Below, piece by piece: positions 55,667-64,000 of a stretch of DNA of 64,000 nucleotides. Below the pieces are notes generated by a model. The model was not told the DNA's origin. It saw nothing but the letters and a program-made list of their open reading frames with translations, and made no database searches. The stretch's first letter is position 1, and the number at the start of each line of letters is the position of its first letter. The DNA comes from Strongylocentrotus purpuratus (Eukaryota > Echinodermata > Echinoidea > Camarodonta > Strongylocentrotidae). The stretch lies in NCBI RefSeq assembly GCF_000002235.5, contig NW_022145615.1, positions 32,433,594 through 32,497,593 of the forward strand. The letters are read 5' to 3'. The position numbers and the translations under genes are program-made.

Positions 55667-57145
55667 GCACAGTGCCCCCACCCACTTTTTCAAGCACCCT
55701 AAAAGTGCCCTTTTCAAGACTAAAAAGTGCTCCTTTTTCTTACCTTAAGAGTCCTTTTTATACTTAAAATAGATATTTTAAATTTCTTAAAAGGGGCACT
55801 TTCAATGCTAAGAAGTGCCCCCTTTTTACTAGATAGATAGCATAAATGAATTAAACAAATAAAATTCATGGATAACATTACTGTAACTTTAGATCTAGAT
55901 TCTAGTCTATAGATCACCAATTATTAACCAATAGAATATTCAGTTATTTTCATGCAAGTCTTCATACAACAATGATCATGAAAACATTTAAACATTAAAC
56001 ATTGTGTAATCGTACCTCCTGAAATAGAGTACCAGAAGAACTGTCTATAAAGGCAGGCCCACACGGTCCCTGTCCTGATCACTCAGACCACTGCAGCTGA
56101 CCACCTTCACGACCGTACCAGCCAACTGCAAGTTCCATCCACGAAAGAACTCCTAAATAAATGAACACACCATTTCCTTATAACCTCTAGACTAGTATAA
56201 TATCCATTATGAAATTATCAAAACCAAACATAGATTAGTCCTCAACAGTCAGGGGCGGCGGAACCGGGTGGGGAGGGGGAGCACAGTGCCCCCCCCCCCC
56301 CCACTTTTTCAAGCACCCTAAAACTTATAAGTGCCCCTTTTCAAGACTAAAAAGTGCTCCTTTTTCTTACCTTAAGAGTCCTTTTTATACTTAAAATAGA
56401 TATTTTAAACTTCTTAAAAGGGGCACTTTCAATGCTAAGAAGTGCCCCCTTTTACTAGATAGATAGCATAAATGAATTAAACAAATAAAATTCATGGATA
56501 ACATTACTGTAACTTTAGATCTAGAGTCTAGACTAGATCTAGACCCTAGGCCTACATTATTCTAGTCTATAGATCACCAATTAATATTAACCAATAGAAT
56601 ATTCAGTTATTTTCATGCAAGTCTTCATACAACAATGATCATGAAAACATTTAAACATTAAACATTGTGTAATCGTACCTCCTGAAATAGAGTACCAGAA
56701 GAACTGTCTATCAAGGCAGGCCCACACGGTCCCTGTCCTGATCACTCAGACCACTGCAGCTGACCACCTTCACGACCGTACCAGCCAACTGCAAGTTCCA
56801 TCCACGAAAGAACTCCTAAATAAATGAACACACCATTTCCTGGCAATCCTATACTTTAGTGTGTTTTATTATTTTGGGTTTCTAACTTCAGTTAACAGCT
56901 CTACGTGCATATCATAGGGTTAGGGTTAGGATTAGGGTTAGGGTAGGGTTAGGATTAGGGTTAGGGTAGGGTTAGGGTTAGGGTTAGGGTTAGGGTTAGG
57001 TTTAGGTTTAGGGTTAGGGTTAGGGTTAGGGTTAGGGTTAGGGTTAAACTGAAGTTAGAAACCCAAAATAATAAAACACACTAAAGTATAGGATAGCCAT
57101 TTTCCTTATAACCTCTAGTATAATATCCATTCATGAAATTATTAG
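55185..57145. repeat. 0.63-kb tandem repeat, about 2.5-3 units
   Basis: The landmark CATAAATGAATTAAAC recurs at about 55196, 55841 and 56467. Each unit has CCTCCTGAAATAGAGTACC, a 130-bp GC-balanced segment and ATGAACACA.CATTTCC. Two units carry an AGGGGCGGCGGAACCGGG start followed by a G run (about 66 Gs at 55600-55665) and repeated AAGTGCCCCTT phrases. The third unit is interrupted by the telomeric element at 56841-57100. Confidence 0.9.
56836..57105. mobile_element. Inverted-repeat element with (TTAGGG)n core
   Basis: A 53-bp arm (56841-56893, starting TGGCAATCCTATACTTTAG) and its complement (57047-57099, 52 of 53 matching) enclose about 130 bp of TTAGGG repeats with TTAGG, GATTAGGG and TTTAGG variants. 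TTTCC lies on both sides (56836-56840, 57101-57105). The neighbouring tandem units preserve the empty site, reading CATTTCCTTATAA. Confidence 0.9.
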
Positions 57146-59590
57146 ATTTAACTGTTAGATCCCTAACTGTTAACGTTAGACCAGTTAGAATCTAGATCTA
57201 GGTCTACGTCTGTTCAACATACATAGGTCTAACGTTACAACGGTACACCGTACACACGCTCTGTGTATCACGTCCCGGCAAATATTATTAGAACTCTAAC
57301 ACTAACACTAGTAACAGTTACAACTCTTCTCTCAGTTTTGTACTTGACTTACATGTTAAACGTAGTATTATGTCACCATGTCAACGTAGTCCTGCATGAT
57401 ATATATGTCATCCTGCACCACCTGCAGTTCTCCAAACTGGAGACAACCAAGTGAAGAAACAACATACGGTATCAAACTGCACTACGTCAGTGCTTAATTT
57501 TCTTGCATATTTTCGCGCGCTGCGCTGTACTAGCTGCAGTCAGCTCAGACGCCCCCCAGTTATGGCGTCACCTTATGAGGGCGCACTTCCACCAGAAGTC
57601 CAGGGGGGTTCAACTCCGCTTCTGCATCCGTCTAGCCATGGGGAAATTTTGGAGGGTCAAAAGTGCACACTGCTTCCACTTGTCGTGTATTAGCCTATGA
57701 AGACGACAAATTTTTAGTGCACCAGCGAATTGGGGATTTTGGACTGCGCGCACCGCGTAAAATATGTAAATTAGAATTTGGAATATTCATGAGCTCATTT
57801 CCACTTATTAGCATATTATCGTAATGAAAAAAAGACAATGCGCATGCGTTACTCTAGACAGAATCCTTGGGCCGAATAAATGTAGAACAAAGGTTAGAGT
57901 TAGGTTAGACTTAGTTGGGGCCACAAACTTCACTGTCACCAGGATGGAAAGTACATTTTTTTTAAATTCAGTTCAGTTAAAAGGCAAAAATAATGACCCC
58001 ATTTCACTGTGGTACCTCAATTCATTGTTTACCTTTTTTGTTTTGTTCGTTTATTAACTTAAATTTTTTTTTAATCAGAAAAATTGCACTGATCCTTTAG
58101 CCCACTCAACAAGTGATATATTCATATTTTTAGTGTCCAAATAATGAATCATTCTAACCTCGACTTCAATGATCTTCATATTGTGCCCCATCCCAAATGA
58201 AATTTCTATTTTGTCTCCTTCTTTCATTCTTGCATTCGTCGCCACTGATTTTTTTTAAATCCCCCCCCCCCATCAGTAACATTTTCAATACAGGGACCCC
58301 TTCCAATATTGACATTTCCATAGGCTCTATTACCCTCCCTCCCCCATCCACACCCCAATTACCTATGCTTTCATCATTTTGGCATTGACTTATTCTTTAA
58401 TTAACCCCCCCCCCCCCTCATCTTTATTGTAAACCATTTTTTATATTATATTTATACATTAGTCTTGCCCACTCTCTTGTTACATTTCCGCTTTCTCTCT
58501 CATTAGGAAAGACGGTTAAATCTATCTCGCTGATGCCAGATATAAACAAACATCAAATGGTCGAACACCGTACTCAATTCTACACAAGACTGCATCAGCC
58601 CCCATCTCACCTCAGTCATAGAGCATTATCATTACAGAGTGCCTACTTTACATCATCATAATCACCAGCATCATCACATATATTTCACAAAATAAGAAAA
58701 TGAAAAGAACAGAATTAAGCAGTATTAACTAATTTATTAACATCTATGAACTCATTTATCAACATATTTTGTTTCTATAAAGATCTTTTTAAATCCAACA
58801 TGACATCAACAAAAGGATGACAAAAGGATGGGGGAGGGGGGGGGGGGTGCTGTCTCTTGAATTCAAATTTTTCAGTTGTAAAAGTTTACTGTAGATTTTG
58901 AGAAGAAAAAAAATCAATAATATCAACATGCTATTTTATTATGTAAAGCACAGGTATATACTGAGTTTTATGAGTACTTTATCTTACATCGGACATCATT
59001 GTTGTTTTTACTACTACCTGTATTATCATTATTATTACTGCTATTATCATGATCATTGTCATTATTGTTACTATTTGTAATATTGTTATTATTATTAATG
59101 TTATTAATTATATTACTACAGTATTACTATCGAACTACATCATTTTATCCCCCCCCCCCTTCAATTTACTATCCAGTTCAGCATCCCTAATATATTTGTC
59201 AGAACTTGACTTAAGATTAAATATCAAAAAACTATGTTTCATGTACACGTATTTAAAAGAACAAATGATTACTTTCATGATCCTCGATATATCTTCTTCT
59301 TTTTCTTCTGGTAATCTTCAAAAGGCGTTGTAGCCTATCACGAAGATGAATTAATACTAAAGATTACAAGTGGTGTGAGGAAGATAGATTGTTTCTAAGT
59401 GGGATAAGGAGAGTAGATGCCTCAGAAGTAGTCCCTGGCAGTTCTCTGGACTGTCAGCATGCACTATATTTGCTGGAAGTAAGTTCCATTAACTTTGGGA
59501 CAGAGTGTTGGGCAAATACAAACTTGTCTATGTTGCTTCTGGCTTGGTGCAACTGGAGGGTCATGTCATGGTACTTCCTGCTCGTGATTT
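57146..59590. other. Intergenic, no gene recognised
   Basis: Short frames without domains. C runs at about 58261-58271 and 58404-58417, a G run at about 58838 and an ATT-rich microsatellite-like stretch at about 59020-59115. Confidence 0.5.
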
Positions 59591-59591
59591 G

Positions 59592-59790
59592 TTAAAGCCC
59601 ATCTGTACTAGTTTGGTCAGGGGGATTAGACCACCCTGCAAGGTCACTTACAGGTGGTTATCTCATCAAATCAGCTCTCAATTAATATAAGAAAAAGAGG
59701 ATCATGGGGGACCAACAGGCACCGATTAGGCATTGTTTGCTATATAGAGGGCGCAAGTAGCTATAAGTAGTGCAGTGGGAAAATTTTCAA
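59592..59790 (+). mobile_element. TTAA MITE, copy 2
   Basis: TTAA then AGCCCATCTGTACTAGTTTGG, followed by the same interior as 16943-17203 (TATCTCATCAAATCAGCTCTC, GAGGATCATGGGGGACCAA, GCTATAAGTAGTGCAGTGGG). The 75-bp internal doubling is absent and the right terminus is degraded. Confidence 0.75.
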
Positions 59791-59894
59791 GGGAGAGCGG
59801 AGAGACCATCGACTATCTTGTGCACCATTCCCAGTCTTCTTGCAGAGTGCCTTGTAGTTGTAGATATAGTAGGCAACTAAAGGTGCTGATCATC

Positions 59895-60065
59895 TCAGTC
59901 AAACTGCTGGTTCACTTGTGGTCCCCATTGTGAAGTAGCGTCCTGGACATCTGAGATGTTATAGGGATCCCAGACACAGGAACAGTTCTCAAGATGAGGG
60001 TGGACTAGGGACTTGTACAAAAGAAGCCTGGGTATCAAACCTTCTGCAAGGGACAACCTGCATAA
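59895..60065 (-). pseudogene. LINE reverse-transcriptase fragment
   Basis: The minus strand reads GLIPRLLLYKSLVHPHLENC then VWDPYN, matching the conserved LY..LV.PHLEYC..VWDPY motif after the polymerase core of non-LTR retrotransposons. Only about 45 residues are recognisable. Confidence 0.7.
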
Positions 60066-60092
60066 TAAAAACAAAAAGAGAGGAGAAATCAA

Positions 60093-61740
60093 ATAAGATT
60101 AAAACTGCTGCATTATATTGGATTTTCAAAAATAGATCTAGTACCTTTCCACTTTGTTTAGGTCTTGCATTTTAATTTTATTAAAAAATGATAAACTTAT
60201 GTCTATCTGATAGGGCCTTTTTTGAAAAGAAGAGTAAAGGTTTAGATGTATTTCCAATTATTTTAAAAGTAATTTCCAATTTATTTTAAGTTATTATTTG
60301 CTAGACTTTTGTGAACAAAGGTTTGTTAGATATAATGTAATATTTAGGAAAAAATGCCTTTGGGTACATCTTTTAATATGCTGAGAGAATAAACTGTAGC
60401 AACACCATAGTTTGTCACCTAAATAAAAAGCTAGATCGAGAATAAATGAGAATTACAAGATATAATGCAACACAAGATGACAGTTCCCCAAATCTTTGTA
60501 TATAGTTCAAGCCGAGTGCGGTGTTCGCATGGGCTTAGATTATACAGCCTGAATATTTTCGAACTTCATACAAACATACCTTGCCAGAGTTCAACTTAGG
60601 TGTCCTGTTCTTGATTAGATCTACACCATAACATTTGATGATCAGGTCCTGGTGCTCTTTGTTGCACTTCTGTGATCATTATCTGCTTCTTTGTTCCATA
60701 GGATCTACAATTTAAAGAAAACATAAACTTAGTAAGGTTCCTGCTAATATCAAATGCATGCATTAGTTATCAGTTTATAACTTTGTTCATGTCCTTTAAT
60801 AGAGAAAGAAATATCCATATCATATGTAGGGTTGGATCCAGAATTCTCACCAACATAAAACTAAAAGGGGTGGCATAAAATCCTGAAAATAAACTAATTA
60901 TTTCAAACAAGGCACAATGACATGAGTAAGAGCAAAATCAGGGAAAGAGGGGGGGGGGGGGGGGGGGGGGGGGAGGAGGAGACACCTTTTTTGTTTTGTT
61001 TTTGTTTTGTTTTTGTTGTTGATGGTAGATCTAGCCTAGAAGTAGATCTAGATCTACATTCAAACTAAGCTGAATCTGGACCTGGATCACAATAATGACA
61101 CATGTGCACGACTGTAGTCTAGTGGAGCAAAAACGAGACTAGACCCATGGCTATGGAATTCTTTGCTATGGCATAACACAAGCTATAGGCCTAGATCTAG
61201 GTCTAATTGCCTATTTTCAGTATTATTAGTAGGTGGCTCTAGACCTAGATCTAGACCCGTCCCTAGACCTATGCCACATCTGAAAAAGGGGGCACAGAAT
61301 GATTAGTCTATGCACCCCCCCCCTCTCCATAAATTCCACATCATTATTTGATCCACCTACACCAGGCATTTATTTAGTCTTTCTTAATTAGAATGCATTA
61401 GGCCTAGAATCTAGCCCTAGCTAGATCTAGGCCTAGATCTATACTAGATGCGGGGTTAAATGCTGTTTATATAATAAGTGCTAGATCTAGACTAGACCGA
61501 AAGCTTCAGTCTCTATATCGTTGGTTGTTCCACTGAGACTACGTCTGGCTCCACTACTACACTAGACCTCTGCTTAGGCTGAAGAGAGGAGCCGACCCTA
61601 CCCAAATCAAGGGCTAACGAACAAAAGAGACAGAAAATTCAGGCCAGACTATGCTATGAATACTAGCCTAGCCCTAGGCCTAGGCTTTACAGTAACACAC
61701 TGTAAGTTATAGCCGCGCCAGCTCAGGAAACGCAGTCGCT
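60093..61740. other. Intergenic, no gene recognised
   Basis: G run at about 60949-60973 and a TAGATC-rich stretch at 61025-61510. No coding motif. Confidence 0.5.
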
Positions 61741-61741
61741 T

Positions 61742-62948
61742 CCCAAGACGAAAATCCAATTGAATCCCCATTGAATGTCCCCATTGAATCCAATTTGGAG
61801 TAAATGGAAAGTGAAACAATGGGTACCCATTGAACCAATGGGGACCAATTGCCAATTGGTTCCAATGGGGACCAATTGCCAATTGGTTTCAATGGGTACC
61901 CATTGTTTCACTTTCCATTTACTCCAAATTGGGGACCAATTGCCAATTGGTTCCAATGGGGACCAATTGCCAATTGGTTTCAATGGGTACCCATTGTTTC
62001 ACTTTCCATTTACTCCAAATTGCCAATTGGTATTGAATTGGGATTCAATGGGGGCATTCAATGGGGATTCAATTGGTAAATCGATCCAGTTAGAAGAACC
62101 AGTAATAAATTATTGATACTTCATAATCGATATTAGCAACAGTCCACCAATTAGGTATATTCCTATCTCATTTGCATTAACTTCATCACAATGATCATTT
62201 GAAGTGAATTCAAGAGTTTCATTTACAATGACATTGGCTCGTACAAATATATATACTAAATATGTATATTGTTTCTTGGTTAGTAATCATATAATCAATA
62301 TATAAATCAAAACATCTATTGCTAAAACGTAAATGTAATTGTCACATGATCAGACAAAATAATCTATTGGTTAATAATTGCTGAAGGAATAAAGAAATCA
62401 CAAAATTGATGTGCATTGTCATAATTTGCTTAACAAATCATGATAAATTTATTTTTCTGTGACACGTGTAAAGTGATAATGAATATTCATGAGATGCCTA
62501 GATTTGTTGGTTTCAATTGGCCAATTGGTTTCAATGGGACCAATTGAAGTCCAAATTAAGGCCAATTGGTCCAATTGAAACCAATTGGGGACCCATTAAA
62601 GTCTAATGGGGCCTAGGCCAATGGGGCCAATCCGGACCAATTGAAACCAATTGGGGACCCATTAAAGTCTAATGGGGCCTAGGCCAATGGGGCCAATGGG
62701 GCCAATTTGTCCAATGGGGCCAATCCGGACCAATTGAAACCAATTGGGGACCCATTAAAGTCTAATGGGGCCTAGGCCAATGGGGCCAATGGGGCCAATT
62801 TGTCCAATGGGGCCAATCTGGACCAATTGAAAACATCTGAGGTCCCATTGAAACCTGTTAAAACCTATTGAGACCAATTGAAACCAATTGAAACCAATTG
62901 AAATTTCAATTGGTGTTCAATTGGTTTCAATTGGATTTTCGTCTTGGG
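61742..62948. mobile_element. CAATTGG-rich element with 21-bp inverted ends
   Basis: The left end CCCAAGACGAAAATCCAA and the right end TTGGATTTTCGTCTTGGG are perfect complements over 21 bp. Both subterminal zones (61755-62080 and 62515-62935) are built of CCAATTGG, CAATGGGG and ACCCATTG motifs. The left zone includes inverted copies of GGAGTAAATGGAAAGTGAAA; the right has a tandem unit with CCCATTAAAGTCTAATGGGG. The middle 400 bp is AT-rich and non-coding. Possible 2-bp TT target duplication. Confidence 0.75.
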
Positions 62949-64000
62949 TTCTTGGTGGAGTGTTACAGCCGGCTAGAACCGGCGGATTGAAGATCATAAA
63001 CCGCTCGACGAGATCTCATCGGCTTGGTCACTAGCAATGAGCCATTTGCGCAGTCTCCAACAGGTCCACATCTACGACCGATTACTATCGGAAATCAAGC
63101 TATGAACTGAACTTAAAATTATGAGATGTGCTCTAATGAAATAACCTACGGTAAAATCCTGATTGTTTCTGAAAATACTACCGTCGATGACTTAAATTAG
63201 AGTTCATTCAATCAGTTAATATTCTTTGGTCAGAAGAAAGAAAAGAGGATGGGGAAGGGGGTTAACCGGGTAATACGTTGTGACAATGCGGAGAGCCCCT
63301 TACTGCAATGACGAACACATCACAATCATTTCAGATATCTTCACACAAAATTTATCTTTACTTACTTTTTTGGTATCCGTATGGTATCACTTTGATGTCG
63401 ATGTTCGCCTGAAGATTTTCTGCTCAACTGAGATGTATTTGACAAACTTCTATTATAATAGAAATTCACTTACAAGAAAAATGTTTCATTGTTCGTAATT
63501 GAAAAACTTCAAAGTCGCAGTTCATACAACCGCCATTTTTCATCATTTTCTTGCTCAAATCGTAGGGAATTCTGGGAATGCAAAAAATGTTTTATGCATG
63601 ACCTAATACATAAAACATTTTGTCGATGGCCAATCAACAAACAGTAGTTGGCGTATTTTTTACGTCATTGCTCATGAATATTCATTGACCCTCCAAAACC
63701 GTCGTTCAAATCGGACAAAACCCCCATAATGCATCCAATGCAAAACCTATGAAATGTCAAAGGTCACGATTTTAGTTGGCCCTCTAGTCCTCCTACGGAG
63801 GACATACTGTGTATGATCGAATCTCTTTGCAGAAGTCGCCCGAATCGGTGTATATATTACGGTGCAAGGGAGACAATTTTATCGGCAAATATATGTATAT
63901 ATTACTGCGCATGTGCGAAGATCGCGATATCGCATTGGAATAAACTACCTTAAAAAAGAGGGTGCTTTTCACACCATAACGGATATATATTTTTCTTTAA
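62949..64000. other. Intergenic, no gene recognised
   Basis: Only short chance frames. No domain, tRNA or repeat boundary is evident. Confidence 0.5.

Noticed and set aside
56914..57047. True chromosome end or telomere fusion
   Set aside because: The TTAGGG block is enclosed by inverted arms and sits in a tandem repeat with an identifiable empty site, so it is an insertion.

Overview
This is eukaryotic genomic DNA, AT-rich, with spliced genes, GT-AG introns and a high load of transposons and simple repeats. The (TTAGGG)n blocks, a CR1/L2-like LINE, tRNA-derived SINEs, an ISL2EU-type transposon and an SMC6 gene point to a marine invertebrate deuterostome. A sea urchin or other echinoderm is my guess, but the species is not proven from the window. 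There are no rRNA genes, CRISPR arrays or bacterial genes.

Layout. 1-2330: repeats, including a 1.3 kb block repeated at 18205-19290. 2942-6349: a non-autonomous hAT-like element with an 8-bp target duplication, filled by a higher-order GC-hairpin satellite into which a truncated LINE has jumped. 7679-17711 (+): SMC6 in 12 exons. Both ATPase half-heads are present but the hinge and most of the coiled coil are absent, and the introns are full of minisatellites and MITEs. 21037-24737 (-): a LINE with an intact 965-residue endonuclease/reverse-transcriptase ORF. 26-28 kb: microsatellites, a pogo-like MITE and a TTAA-flanked MITE. 28310-37863 (-): a seven-exon gene that joins a SET8-type methyltransferase domain to a repeat linker, zinc fingers, a tyrosine-recombinase domain and a C-terminal W-rich (Myb-like) domain. 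40606-43190: a second hAT-like element with an 8-bp target duplication, carrying relatives of the same satellite. 44181-46929 (+) and 51344-53904 (-): a THAP/DDE transposase and a SWIM/YqaJ exonuclease in convergent orientation, as expected for one ISL2EU transposon. 55.2-57.1 kb: a 0.63-kb tandem repeat whose third unit is interrupted by an inverted-repeat element with a TTAGGG core. 61742-62948: an inverted-repeat element built from CAATTGG motifs. The rest is mostly unannotatable intergenic sequence.

How it fits together. Only SMC6 is an ordinary host gene by family. The three other large coding units (LINE, THAP-DDE plus YqaJ, SET plus tyrosine recombinase) are mobile or mobile-derived. 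The most unusual items are the SET-tyrosine recombinase fusion, the hinge-less SMC6 locus, the minisatellite that multiplies a splice acceptor, and two separate palindromes with telomeric repeats at their apex. All splice joins were read by eye from sequence and frame and have no transcript support here.
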